A stretch of DNA of 64,000 bases, from assembly GCA_902535175.1 (NCBI GenBank), contig CACASR010000007.1:1-64000 (forward strand), given 5' to 3'. The notes under the pieces are model-generated. The model was not told the origin of the DNA. It did not search any database and worked only from the letters and a program-made list of their open reading frames with translations. This DNA comes from an uncultured Prochlorococcus sp. Its GTDB lineage: Bacteria; Cyanobacteriota; Cyanobacteriia; PCC-6307; Cyanobiaceae. This document shows, one piece after another, positions 1-8,045 of this stretch (positions are counted from its first letter, which is position 1; each line of letters starts with the position of its first letter). The position numbers were made by a program, and so were the translations under genes.

Positions 1-94
1 ATTTAGGTTCTTTTATTTCTTCAGAATTGGATTTATTAGCATTGTCAGATATTTCATTAGTAGCTTTATTATTTTTGTCTAAATTTTCTTCCAT
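1..94 (-). CDS. N-terminus of an unidentified protein, cut by the window edge
   Basis: An open frame starts with ATG at 92-94 and runs off the left edge. The 31 visible residues begin MEENLDKNNKATNEI and are rich in Asn, Lys, Glu and Ser, with no hydrophobic stretch, which suggests a disordered acidic N-terminus. It follows the 147-aa membrane protein on the same strand after a 62-bp gap, so the two may be cotranscribed. Too little is visible to assign a family. Confidence 0.5.
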   Translation of the reverse strand, partial: MEENLDKNNKATNEISDNANKSNSEEIKEPK

Positions 95-156
95 AAAAAA
101 TACTATTTAAAATTATTATAAATTAAAAAAAACCATTTTTTTTAATAATCAAGATT

Positions 157-600
157 TTACCAATCATTATCATCATTATCCCAGTCATCTTTATTTTCTG
201 GATTTGAATAATCTAGATCTCTTTTAAAATTATTATCATTCATACTTTTGACTACTCTGTAATTAACAGAAATTGTTGGTTGAGTTTCTCTAATATCCCT
301 TTGTGGCGGCATCTCAACGTTTGGTTCCATTTCTTCCTCATTATTATTAGAAACAAAATCATCTCTTACATTTTTGAAAGTTTTTTTTCTGTAACTAGTA
401 CTAGAAATTGTTGTATTCAATAAAGTGCTTACAAATAAACCAGAAAAAAACGAAATGCTGATTAATTTACCTATACTTACTTCTTTGAGGGTCCATTTAA
501 AGTATCTAAATGAAGTCTTCTGATTATTATTTGTATATAATAAAATTTGAAGAATTATTATTAAAAAAAGAGTTAAAAGTAAATATTTTTTCTTAAACAT
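157..600 (-). CDS. hypothetical membrane protein with acidic C-terminal tail
   Basis: This 147-aa protein is not recognised. It has two hydrophobic segments, at about residues 6-23 and 45-63, separated by a short polar loop, then a hydrophilic tail rich in Asn, Glu, Asp and Pro ending in DDWDNDDNDW. The shape is a small double-spanning membrane protein with a long soluble, probably disordered, tail. It lies 66 bp downstream of the RNase R-like gene on the same strand and upstream of the partial ORF at the window edge. The ATG start is the only reasonable one. A function cannot be proposed from sequence. Confidence 0.7.
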   Translation of the reverse strand: MFKKKYLLLTLFLIIILQILLYTNNNQKTSFRYFKWTLKEVSIGKLISISFFSGLFVSTLLNTTISSTSYRKKTFKNVRDDFVSNNNEEEMEPNVEMPPQRDIRETQPTISVNYRVVKSMNDNNFKRDLDYSNPENKDDWDNDDNDW

Positions 601-666
601 AATTATAAAAAGTTATATTAAATTTTTTTGGTTAATATTTCCATAATATATTTTGTGAAAGTTTAT

Positions 667-2889
667 TTATGTTAATTCTAAATCAATTTGATATTTAAGA
701 ATATCGACTTTTATTATTTTTACTTCTATGGCATCTCCAACTTTATATGATTTTTTGGATTTTCTTCCAATCAATAGATTTTGCCTTGACCTGTATTCAT
801 ACCAATCATTATTAAGAGTGCTTACGTGTACTAAACCCTCTACATTTAGATCTGATATCTCAACAAAGAAGCCATATGTTTGCACTGATAAAATAAATCC
901 ACTATAAATATTACCTAGTAATTTTTCTGCTTTTCTTACCTTTTTTATATTTATCATATTAGATTTATATTGGTTAACTTTGTACTTGAATTCATTAAGT
1001 TTATCTATCACAAATTTGTTAAATAATATTTCTAGATTTTTTGAAATTGATGAATTAAATATATCCCAATTTACAAGGCCTAATGAATTACTTTCCGATA
1101 TATTGATTGCATCAATATTATTTTTCTTTGATTTCTTACCATTTATTATCATATTAAAAATACAGTACTGGTTAATAAGATTAGTAAAGTCAAATCCAGG
1201 AATTGTCCATGGAGAAATAAATAATTTTTCTGATTCATCATTATCAGGATCTTTAGATATCAACCTTATTTCATTGTCCTTAAATTCATTAATAAGAAGT
1301 TTATGTAAGATTCTTTTTTTATCATCGTCGTCACATAATTTAATTACTTGACTAAATGTCAAATTGCCATCTTCATTAAGCTCTACATCATTATCAATAA
1401 ATTCTGAATATTTGATAATTTCATTAGCATTAACGTAATCTATTCCATTTGAGATGTATCCTGCACTTTTTAAGCCATATTGATTTGAATGTTTGAACCA
1501 TATTAAATTAGCTTCATATAGTATTGGTGAAAGGTAAGTTTGGCAATCTTCTTTATTTAATGATTCAAAATATCCCTTTGAATATTCAGCTGGATTGTGA
1601 ATAAAATATTCTTCTAGTGCTTCAATCTTATTAAGTGGCGCAGGAATTTCCACCTTACCCTCTAAAAGATGGTTTTCTCTGAATGAACATGAAATTTCTA
1701 GTATTTTATCTAAATCGTCGACATATTCCTTTATAGGTTTTAATACCCGAGAGGTTATTCTTGATTTGCTTTTTCTAGATAGAAGCGCTTCAGTATGATC
1801 ACTTCCAACAATAAGAGTGCATTTTACTAAAGTAAGATGAAATGACCAATCAATTATTTCATTATCACTATTTAAATTTATACAGAGACTTATTGCTTCT
1901 TTCTTTTCTCCAAATTTAAATTCAGAATCATTTCTTATGGATTCACCAAGGTAGTTTTGCCAATCATTTAATAAGGGTAATGATTCAAATCCTTTGAATA
2001 ATATTTCTAGAGATTTTTTACTATTTAGATCTATTCTTTCTGCCAGATTATTTGTATGTATCCATAATTTAGTATTTTTATTTTTTTCCTGCTCTATTTG
2101 AATAATTGGGAGCAATGGAGAATTATTAGAATTCCAACTTTTGAATAAATAAGAGTTTTTATCTGTAAGGTCTATTCTCTCCCTTTGTTCTATTTTTTTT
2201 GATTCAATATAATTTAAATCGTATGATTTAACGAGATTGCTTTTAGATAAAACAAAGTCTGTATCATAGTCTTCATTATTGTTTAGTTTTAATTCTTGTA
2301 TCACATGACCTAGTCCTTGTTCTTGACCTATGGGGAATCTATCAATCTCAACTTTTACTATATTCTTATTGTCTGGATTGAAAGTGTATTTTTTATTCTC
2401 TTGTGGAAGTTTAATTTTAGAGAGGATCCTATCGTCTATTGGGATTGCATATACATCATTGTTTATTATTTCTACTTTAGAAAGAAGTATTTGATTTGAT
2501 CTTTCAAGAATACAATCAACTATTCCTTCAGGGGATCTTCTTCTATATCCCTCTTTTATTATCCTTACTAAAACTTTATCTCCATTCCATGCATGGTTAA
2601 GTAGATTTTCCTTAATATAAATATCTTCTTTGTTTTTACCTCTTACAGCAAAGCAATAGCCTTTGCTACTACATCTTATTTTGGCGACAAGATGATCATT
2701 ATGCTTTATGCAAGTATATTCATCATTTTCATTTTTATTAATTATTTCAAGTGTTTCTAGAGCAGTTAAAGCAATATCTAATTTATCCTTATCAGATTTC
2801 TTTGTTATTTTTAATAATCTGCATAATTTTTTATATTCTAATCCATCTGACTGATTAAGATTATCAATTATTGAAGATGATGTGAACAT
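667..2889 (-). CDS. RNase II/R (RNB) family protein with degenerate catalytic motifs
   Basis: This 740-aa protein has the RNase R domain order: N-terminal helical region, OB/cold-shock-like fold (about residues 60-140), RNB-like core (about 235-600) and C-terminal S1 domain (about 655-740, with QTYGFFVEI and GLVHVS). The family motif that follows R-x-DLT normally carries four metal-binding aspartates. Here RIDLTD at about 239-244 is followed by KNSYLFKSWNSNNS, with none of them, and the downstream TSPIRRY RNA-contact motif is also unrecognisable. The protein should therefore bind RNA or serve as a scaffold and not hydrolyse it. It may correspond to the cyanobacterial protein called Zam, which I cannot verify. 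It precedes the 147-aa membrane protein gene. Confidence 0.8.
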   Translation of the reverse strand: MFTSSSIIDNLNQSDGLEYKKLCRLLKITKKSDKDKLDIALTALETLEIINKNENDEYTCIKHNDHLVAKIRCSSKGYCFAVRGKNKEDIYIKENLLNHAWNGDKVLVRIIKEGYRRRSPEGIVDCILERSNQILLSKVEIINNDVYAIPIDDRILSKIKLPQENKKYTFNPDNKNIVKVEIDRFPIGQEQGLGHVIQELKLNNNEDYDTDFVLSKSNLVKSYDLNYIESKKIEQRERIDLTDKNSYLFKSWNSNNSPLLPIIQIEQEKNKNTKLWIHTNNLAERIDLNSKKSLEILFKGFESLPLLNDWQNYLGESIRNDSEFKFGEKKEAISLCINLNSDNEIIDWSFHLTLVKCTLIVGSDHTEALLSRKSKSRITSRVLKPIKEYVDDLDKILEISCSFRENHLLEGKVEIPAPLNKIEALEEYFIHNPAEYSKGYFESLNKEDCQTYLSPILYEANLIWFKHSNQYGLKSAGYISNGIDYVNANEIIKYSEFIDNDVELNEDGNLTFSQVIKLCDDDDKKRILHKLLINEFKDNEIRLISKDPDNDESEKLFISPWTIPGFDFTNLINQYCIFNMIINGKKSKKNNIDAINISESNSLGLVNWDIFNSSISKNLEILFNKFVIDKLNEFKYKVNQYKSNMINIKKVRKAEKLLGNIYSGFILSVQTYGFFVEISDLNVEGLVHVSTLNNDWYEYRSRQNLLIGRKSKKSYKVGDAIEVKIIKVDILKYQIDLELT

Positions 2890-2982
2890 GATCTAAATGA
2901 AATTATAAATTAATTTAGTTGTATATACTTCATTATTACACCTTATTATCTAAGCTTAAAACTAATTATTTTCTTTCTCTTG

Positions 2983-3264
2983 TTATTCCATGGTGAAAGA
3001 GTTGATAAAAAGCCTTACACCAATGATGAAAAATGTAAAAGACGCTATTGACTTAAGAATTACTTCGGGTATAAAACTTGAAATAGAACCACCTGTTAAA
3101 GCGCCTAGTAAACTTGCAAAAACAAGTGCTGAAGAAGATCCTAGAAAAACTGCTAATGGTTTATTTGAAGTGCCACTTATAGTTAAAGTAGCTAGTTGAG
3201 TTTTGTCACCTAATTCAGCTATGAAAACTGTTAGAAATGTTGATAGCAATAAACTTAAAACCAT
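2983..3264 (-). CDS. half-size GDT1/UPF0016 (TMEM165-like) cation transporter, second subunit
   Basis: This 93-aa protein has about three hydrophobic segments and one copy of the family signature ELGDKT (E17 to T22), which forms the cation site in TMEM165/GDT1/Mnx proteins. Full-length members have two such modules in one chain; this is a single module. The neighbouring gene encodes the other module, and the two ORFs are exactly adjacent (stop of one at 3265, start of this at 3264). The pair therefore probably forms a heterodimeric manganese (possibly calcium) transporter like the hemi manganese exchangers known in cyanobacteria. The metal, direction and membrane cannot be told from sequence. 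Confidence 0.85.
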   Translation of the reverse strand: MVLSLLLSTFLTVFIAELGDKTQLATLTISGTSNKPLAVFLGSSSALVFASLLGALTGGSISSFIPEVILKSIASFTFFIIGVRLFINSFTME

Positions 3265-3591
3265 TTATAAATAATTTTTGAATGTTTCATAAGCTAAAAA
3301 TATACTTATCAATATCATTAAAGCACCAGTAGATAAAGCAAATTTGCTAGGAGATATTTTTTTTGATACCCATTTACCAATAAGAACTCCTACTATACTA
3401 GAGCTTACCAATGCTAGAGAACTTCCAAGAAAAACAACTGTAGGCCTGCCCGATTCAGCAGAAAGCATTAATGTGGCTATCTGAGTTTTATCGCCAAGTT
3501 CAGCAATAAAAATTGTTGTAAAAGTCGTTATGAATATTGAAAAAAAACTTTTTTCTAGATTGTTTTCTTTTTTTTCTAATTTACTATTCAT
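3265..3591 (-). CDS. half-size GDT1/UPF0016 (TMEM165-like) cation transporter, first subunit
   Basis: This 108-aa membrane protein has the ELGDKT signature at residues 31-36 after a charged N-terminal extension (MNSKLEKKENN), with three hydrophobic segments. It is the partner of the adjacent 93-aa half transporter; together they equal one full UPF0016 protein. Its ATG overlaps the stop of the upstream CxxxCxxCC protein by 4 bp (ATGA), and its stop directly abuts the next start, so the three genes are probably translated as a coupled unit. Likely role: manganese transport for photosystem II supply or Mn homeostasis, by family knowledge. Confidence 0.85.
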   Translation of the reverse strand: MNSKLEKKENNLEKSFFSIFITTFTTIFIAELGDKTQIATLMLSAESGRPTVVFLGSSLALVSSSIVGVLIGKWVSKKISPSKFALSTGALMILISIFLAYETFKNYL

Positions 3592-3935
3592 TTTCCTGAA
3601 ACAGCACTTCTAAAAGTTTTCATCTCTTTACTTTGGGATCCATAATTTGATGAAATATGTTGTTTGCAGCAATCTATTAAAAATTTATCACCAGATTTCA
3701 AATATCCTTTAAATGAAGTTGAAAATTCACTTACCCTGCAAAAATGTGGTCTGGTTTCATAAATTAAGCATTTTTTATTTTCCCTGTCCAGGTTTTTACA
3801 CCAACCGTCTTTAGCGGTCATCGAATTTATCAAAGCTATATCTTCTTTGTTAAGTTTGTTAGCCAAATAGCTTCTTTCGTTCAAGTCGAATTTACAACAA
3901 GCTCCACAATTTTCTATACATGTCCATGATTTCAT
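3588..3935 (-). CDS. YkgJ-type CxxxCxxCC zinc/iron-chelating domain protein
   Basis: This 115-aa protein begins with the cluster CIENCGACC (C6, C10, C13, C14) and continues with further cysteines in NKKCLIYE, HFCRVSE and DCCKQH, the spacing of the YkgJ/UPF0153 metal-chelating family. Members are thought to bind zinc or an iron-sulfur cluster; no reaction is established for this type. It is first in a three-gene operon with the two half-size manganese transporter genes (4-bp overlap). A metal-related role is suggested by this context but is inference. Confidence 0.8.
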   Translation of the reverse strand: MKSWTCIENCGACCKFDLNERSYLANKLNKEDIALINSMTAKDGWCKNLDRENKKCLIYETRPHFCRVSEFSTSFKGYLKSGDKFLIDCCKQHISSNYGSQSKEMKTFRSAVSGK

Positions 3936-4017
3936 AATTTAATTCAATCTTGTAACGTATCAGTACAGTTTCATCATTTATTTGTAAAAATAGTATCACA
4001 AAACATATTCATTAATC

Positions 4018-4095
4018 ATGGCAACACTTATTCCTTTGGCTGTAGTTGCGTTAGCAGGACCAGCAATAATTGCTCTTGTATTTTACCGTAAATAA
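4018..4095 (+). CDS. psb30: photosystem II protein Psb30 (Ycf12)-like
   Basis: This 25-codon ORF, too short for the ORF track, reads MATLIPLAVVALAGPAIIALVFYRK. It is a single hydrophobic helix with the VxxAGPxxIAL core typical of Ycf12/Psb30, a small single-span subunit at the edge of the photosystem II core next to cytochrome b559. It is shorter than plastid versions but similar in size to picocyanobacterial ones. It stands alone, divergent from the CxxxCxxCC gene and 15 bp upstream of the HAD phosphatase. The assignment rests on the short helix motif, so another small photosystem subunit is possible. Confidence 0.7.
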   Translation: MATLIPLAVVALAGPAIIALVFYRK

Positions 4096-4110
4096 GATAA
4101 ATCCTTTTTG

Positions 4111-4872
4111 GTGACTTATCTGGAGGGTGTTTATTGGGATTTAGATGGTACCATCGCAAATACTGAATTAGAGGCTCATTTACCCGCTTTTAATAATGCT
4201 TTTAATGATCTTGGTATTGATTGGGATTGGGATACTAATACATATATAAAACTTCTGAAGATAAATGGGGGCAAAAATAGGATTGCTTACTACGCTAAAT
4301 CTAGAAATGATAATATCTCAGAAGATTTAATTCTCAAAATTCATGAAACAAAGCAGTTTCATTATTTAGAAATTATAAAAAAAAATTGCGTTAGTTTAAA
4401 AACTGGTGTTTTTAGATTAATAGACGAATTACATAGAAAAAAAGTAAGACAATTTATTGTTACTTCAAGTTCAAGAATTCAAGTCAATCTACTTGTTGAG
4501 TATCTTTTTAATGGCTTCAACCCATTTGAGTTCATTATTTCAAGCGAAGACGTTGAATTAAAGAAACCAAATCCATTACCATATTTAAAGGCAATCCAAT
4601 TAAGTGGTATAAACAAAAACAACTCAATTGTTTTTGAAGACTCCAATCCAGGATTGAAATCTTCCTTGGCAGCTAACTTGCCAACAATTTTTGTTCCTTC
4701 AAATATCCCAGTTGTTCTTGAGGAAAATATTAAACTAGATTGTATTTTAGACAGTCTTGGTGATCAGAATAATGTGGCAAATGTAATTAAAGGCCCTAAA
4801 CTAAAAAAATCATATGTTGACTATAACTTTCTAAGTGATTATTTAGCGTCTTTTAGTAATGCAAAAAACTAA
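4111..4872 (+). CDS. cbbY: HAD-superfamily phosphatase, CbbY/GPH type
   Basis: A hydrolase of about 253 aa with the four HAD motifs: DLDGT near residue 11 (nucleophile and acid Asp), TSSS (motif II), KKPNPLPY (motif III Lys) and FEDSNPG (motif IV Asp pair). The alpha-helical cap sits between motifs I and II, as in the CbbY/beta-phosphoglucomutase class. CbbY-type enzymes of phototrophs remove inhibitory sugar bisphosphates derived from Rubisco side reactions; the actual substrate here is inference. I prefer the GTG at 4111; the ORF track uses TTG at 4108, one codon upstream. The last 14 bases overlap the start of ycf20. Confidence 0.8.
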   Translation: MTYLEGVYWDLDGTIANTELEAHLPAFNNAFNDLGIDWDWDTNTYIKLLKINGGKNRIAYYAKSRNDNISEDLILKIHETKQFHYLEIIKKNCVSLKTGVFRLIDELHRKKVRQFIVTSSSRIQVNLLVEYLFNGFNPFEFIISSEDVELKKPNPLPYLKAIQLSGINKNNSIVFEDSNPGLKSSLAANLPTIFVPSNIPVVLEENIKLDCILDSLGDQNNVANVIKGPKLKKSYVDYNFLSDYLASFSNAKN

Positions 4873-5185
4873 TTTTTCAAAAATTACTTACCAGTTAAAT
4901 AATTTATTTTTTGGTTTTCTAAGTGATACTTGGAGAACAAAATCTATTGGTCTAATTTCAGTTTTGACAGGTTATTTTTTGTTCGCAAATTTTATTACAA
5001 AATTTATATCTGAAGGTAAAAATGAGTTGATAATGGTGCCAATAATTATTATTTTTATTGAAATCATTATAAGAATTAAACCTGACGTAAGTTCAAAATT
5101 TTATTATCTATGGACCGTAGTTGATAAATTAAGAATTGGTGCAATTTATGCAGTTATACTTGAAGCATTTAAATTAGGATCTTAA
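4859..5185 (+). CDS. ycf20: Ycf20 family membrane protein (DUF565)
   Basis: This 108-aa protein matches the Ycf20 pattern: a WRTKSIGLISVLTGYFL first membrane segment, a second segment VPIIIIFIEIIIRI, and the diagnostic C-terminus IGAIYAVILEAFKLGS. Ycf20 is conserved in cyanobacteria and plastids; algal and plant homologues are linked to non-photochemical quenching, but the molecular activity is unknown. The gene starts inside the end of the HAD phosphatase ORF (14-bp overlap) and ends 3 bp before the convergent rpmF stop codon. Confidence 0.85.
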   Translation: MQKTNFSKITYQLNNLFFGFLSDTWRTKSIGLISVLTGYFLFANFITKFISEGKNELIMVPIIIIFIEIIIRIKPDVSSKFYYLWTVVDKLRIGAIYAVILEAFKLGS

Positions 5186-5188
5186 AAG

Positions 5189-5362
5189 CTACTCTTCATC
5201 ATCTTCTTCTTCAATAGGATAAACAAATCCTTGAGCTTTTCCAGTTAAAACTGATTTACCTAAAGATATAGCTTTTTGAGCTGCCATTGCTGCTTTTCCT
5301 TTCCAAACAGCGTGCCTTTGGTTCCTTTTGCTCTTTGATTTTTTCTTCTTTGGTACAGCCAT
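5189..5362 (-). CDS. rpmF: 50S ribosomal protein L32
   Basis: This 57-aa ORF, missing from the track, begins [24 protein letters not shown], a clear bL32 signature, and ends in an acidic tail (PIEEEDDEE). It lacks the zinc-binding cysteine pairs found in many bL32 proteins, as in other cyanobacterial and plastid forms. It is transcribed divergently from the FtsH-like gene, with a 131-bp A+T-rich gap, and convergently with ycf20. Confidence 0.93.
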   Translation of the reverse strand: MAVPKKKKSKSKRNQRHAVWKGKAAMAAQKAISLGKSVLTGKAQGFVYPIEEEDDEE

Positions 5363-5493
5363 TCTGTTTCTTTATTTCCATATAATAATATAACCTTTAA
5401 CTGGTTATCTCCAAAACTTTTGAGTATATTTTGTTTATATACGTCAATTTTTTAAATAAGCATATATGCTTTATTAATCACTTATAAAGATTA

Positions 5494-7245
5494 GTGTTTA
5501 GATCAAAATTCTCATATTCAGATTCTAAATCAAGTTATTCGGATCTTCTAGAAGATATAGAGACGGGGAAAATAGAATCAATATTTTTTTATCCAAGACA
5601 GAGAGAAATTGATGTTCTGTATAAAAATGGCGATAAATTTAAAATACCTATTCTTTACAATGATCAATTAATCCTTGAAAAGGCTACTGAAAATAAGGTA
5701 GATCTAACTGTTAACAATAGTAGAAAAGAAGCCTCAGCTGCTAATTCATTTGCTTCAATAAGTCTTTTCCTGATTTTCATATTAGCTATAGTCTTAATCT
5801 TGAGGAGTACATCAAAATTGGCTTCCAGAGCTTTTGGTTTTACTAAAAATCAAGCTAAATTTGTAACTATTGATGATGTAGAAACGAGATTCGATGATGT
5901 AGCTGGTGTCCCTGAAGCCGCTGAGGAATTAAAAGAGGTAATAACATTTTTGAAAGAACCAAAGAAATTTGAAAATCTTGGAGCAAAAGTTCCTAAGGGA
6001 GTTCTTCTAATAGGCCCACCAGGTACAGGTAAAACATTATTAGCTAAAGCAATTGCTGGTGAATCAGGAGTCCCTTTTCTCTCAATATCGGCATCAGAGT
6101 TTGTAGAACTTTTTGTTGGTGTTGGAGCAAGCCGAGTTCGTGATCTGTTCTCTAAGGCTAAAGAAAAATCTCCTTGTATAATTTTCATTGATGAAATTGA
6201 TTCCATTGGTAGGCAAAGAGGGTCTGGGATCGGAGGTGGAAATGATGAAAGAGAACAAACCCTCAATCAGCTTCTAACTGAATTGGATGGTTTTGCTGAT
6301 AATTCCGGGATTATTGTTTTAGCAGCAACAAATAGACCAGATATTTTGGATGCAGCATTATTAAGACCAGGTAGATTTGATAGGAAAATTGAAGTAATGC
6401 TACCAGATTTAGATGGAAGAAAAAAAATTCTTTCAGTTCACTCACTTTCCAAACCACTTTCGAGCGAAGTTGACTTAGGATATTGGGCTTCTAGAACGGT
6501 TGGATTTTCGGGAGCAGATCTTGCAAACTTGATGAACGAAAGTGCTATTCACTGTGCAAGAGATGAATCTAAATTAATCAGTGATATTCATATAGAAAAT
6601 GCTCTTGATAAAATTACCATTGGCCTGAGAAGCTCATTAATAACTTCTCCAAATATGAAAAAAATTATTGCTTATAACGAAGTAGGTAGAGCAATTGTAT
6701 GTGCTGTGAGAAATGGCATTGAATCAGTTGATAAAATTACAATTTTACCTAGATCTGGATCTATAGGAGGATATACAAAAATTTGCCCTGACGAAGATGT
6801 AATTTCTAGTGGATTGATTTCAAAAAAATTATTATTTTCAAAAATTGAAATTGCTCTAGCTGGAAGAGCAGCAGAAACGATAGTTTTTGGTGAAGGTGAA
6901 ATTACACAATGCTCCATAAATGATATCTCTTATGCGACAAATATCGTAAGGGAAATGGTTACAAAATATGGATTTTCAATAATTGGTCCAATTTCAATGG
7001 ATTCTGATAATGAAATGTATTTAGGAGATGGATTATTTAAAAGAAAGCCTCTCATAGCAGAAAATACCAGTTCTAGAATAGATAATGAAATCATAAATAT
7101 TTCTAAAATTTCATTAAATAATTCAATAAAAATATTGAAAAAAAATAGAGTCTTACTAGATAAATTAGTCGATATACTTTTAAATCAAGAAACTATAGAT
7201 AAAAAACTTTTTAAATTAACAACTTCTGAATTGTTGAAAGTTTGA
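5494..7245 (+). CDS. FtsH-like AAA protein with destroyed zinc-protease motif (pseudoprotease)
   Basis: This 583-aa protein has the FtsH extracytoplasmic domain (about residues 8-80), one membrane segment (about 86-105), an intact AAA module with Walker A GPPGTGKT (174-181), Walker B IIFIDEID and the arginine-finger region RPGRFDR, then an M41 peptidase-like domain. The zinc motif HEAGH is replaced by NEVGR (N395 to R399), so both histidine ligands are gone; the third ligand Asp (D477 in INDISYAT) remains. It should unfold or pull substrates but not cut them, like plastid FtsHi proteins. The first membrane helix of normal FtsH is also absent: the GTG start lies just after an in-frame stop (5485-5487), so no longer N-terminus exists. 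Confidence 0.93.
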   Translation: MFRSKFSYSDSKSSYSDLLEDIETGKIESIFFYPRQREIDVLYKNGDKFKIPILYNDQLILEKATENKVDLTVNNSRKEASAANSFASISLFLIFILAIVLILRSTSKLASRAFGFTKNQAKFVTIDDVETRFDDVAGVPEAAEELKEVITFLKEPKKFENLGAKVPKGVLLIGPPGTGKTLLAKAIAGESGVPFLSISASEFVELFVGVGASRVRDLFSKAKEKSPCIIFIDEIDSIGRQRGSGIGGGNDEREQTLNQLLTELDGFADNSGIIVLAATNRPDILDAALLRPGRFDRKIEVMLPDLDGRKKILSVHSLSKPLSSEVDLGYWASRTVGFSGADLANLMNESAIHCARDESKLISDIHIENALDKITIGLRSSLITSPNMKKIIAYNEVGRAIVCAVRNGIESVDKITILPRSGSIGGYTKICPDEDVISSGLISKKLLFSKIEIALAGRAAETIVFGEGEITQCSINDISYATNIVREMVTKYGFSIIGPISMDSDNEMYLGDGLFKRKPLIAENTSSRIDNEIINISKISLNNSIKILKKNRVLLDKLVDILLNQETIDKKLFKLTTSELLKV

Positions 7246-7277
7246 TTTAATTGCTTTAAATTAAAAAAAATATTTTC

Positions 7278-8030
7278 TTGATAATTAAAAACAACACAAC
7301 AAAGTTATTAGTTACACCTTCATTTTTACTTATTCTTCCATTTGTACAAAAACAATGGTTAAATTTGTATTCACTCAATATTAATGATATTTCCTTTTAT
7401 TTAATCCTTTACTATTTGAGCGGTGCAATATGTCCATCTTTGGTGTATATAAACTCTTTAAAAAACTACACATACTATAATTTTACTAGGGATGAAATTC
7501 CTAGTATAAGAATAATTAAAGGAAAAAGATTATTATTCTTAGTAGCAATAAATTTAATATTTCTCTCTTACTTAATAGCTGATTATATATATATAAATTT
7601 TGATCTTATATTTAATTTATTTCTTGAAGAAATTAATGTACCAAAACCTGATATTCAACAGTTAAGTTCTTTCATATTTTTAATTTCTATCCTATTAATT
7701 TTTAAGAAATCTAGGTTTCTGTTAAAAAAAATAATATTGATAAATTTTATTTTGATTTCTCTCTATCTTTGGCATCTTCAAATTAATAATATTAGTGTTG
7801 ATGATCAGTTTTATATTTATAGATATTTTGGTTCAAATAATTTAAATTTAATTAATCTTTTTTTCCTGATCGCCATAGAAATTTCTTTTTATACGTGGTC
7901 CTTCTTATCATATAAAACTAATTTGAGCGATTGGATCGTGCCCAAACCTCAAAAAGGGGATCTTATCCCCTTTTTAAATATATTTATTTTTTATTTTTTT
8001 ATAATTATTTACTACTCAATACTTACTTAA
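7278..8030 (+). CDS. hypothetical multi-spanning membrane protein
   Basis: This 250-aa protein is not recognised with confidence. It shows about six to seven hydrophobic segments separated by short, mostly polar loops, so it is an integral membrane protein. The TTG at 7278 is the proposed start, giving MIIKNNTTKLL; no ATG occurs nearby in frame. It follows the FtsH-like gene after 32 bp on the same strand and may be cotranscribed with it, hinting at a membrane quality-control link (inference). Oddly, a perfect intrinsic terminator lies inside the ORF, 55 bp before its stop, at the PKPQKGDLIPF junction. It converges with the peroxiredoxin gene. Confidence 0.75.
   Translation: MIIKNNTTKLLVTPSFLLILPFVQKQWLNLYSLNINDISFYLILYYLSGAICPSLVYINSLKNYTYYNFTRDEIPSIRIIKGKRLLFLVAINLIFLSYLIADYIYINFDLIFNLFLEEINVPKPDIQQLSSFIFLISILLIFKKSRFLLKKIILINFILISLYLWHLQINNISVDDQFYIYRYFGSNNLNLINLFFLIAIEISFYTWSFLSYKTNLSDWIVPKPQKGDLIPFLNIFIFYFFIIIYYSILT
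7951..7975. terminator. perfect bidirectional intrinsic terminator inside an ORF end
   Basis: The sequence AAAAAGGGGAT-CTT-ATCCCCTTTTT is a perfect 11-bp inverted repeat with a 3-nt loop, G/C-rich at the top and flanked by an A tract and a T tract, so it can act in either direction. For the minus strand it lies 71 bp beyond the peroxiredoxin stop codon. For the plus strand it sits inside the last part of the 250-aa membrane protein ORF. Confidence 0.85.
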
Positions 8031-8045
8031 ATGTTTTTAATTCTT

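Noticed and set aside
980-1351. Plus-strand 123-aa ORF in the track
   Set aside because: It is the antisense shadow of the RNase R-like gene, which has coherent domain structure on the minus strand.
5850-6266. Minus-strand 138-aa ORF opposite the FtsH-like AAA domain
   Set aside because: Shadow of a highly conserved ATPase region; Ser/Pro-rich composition is typical of antisense frames.
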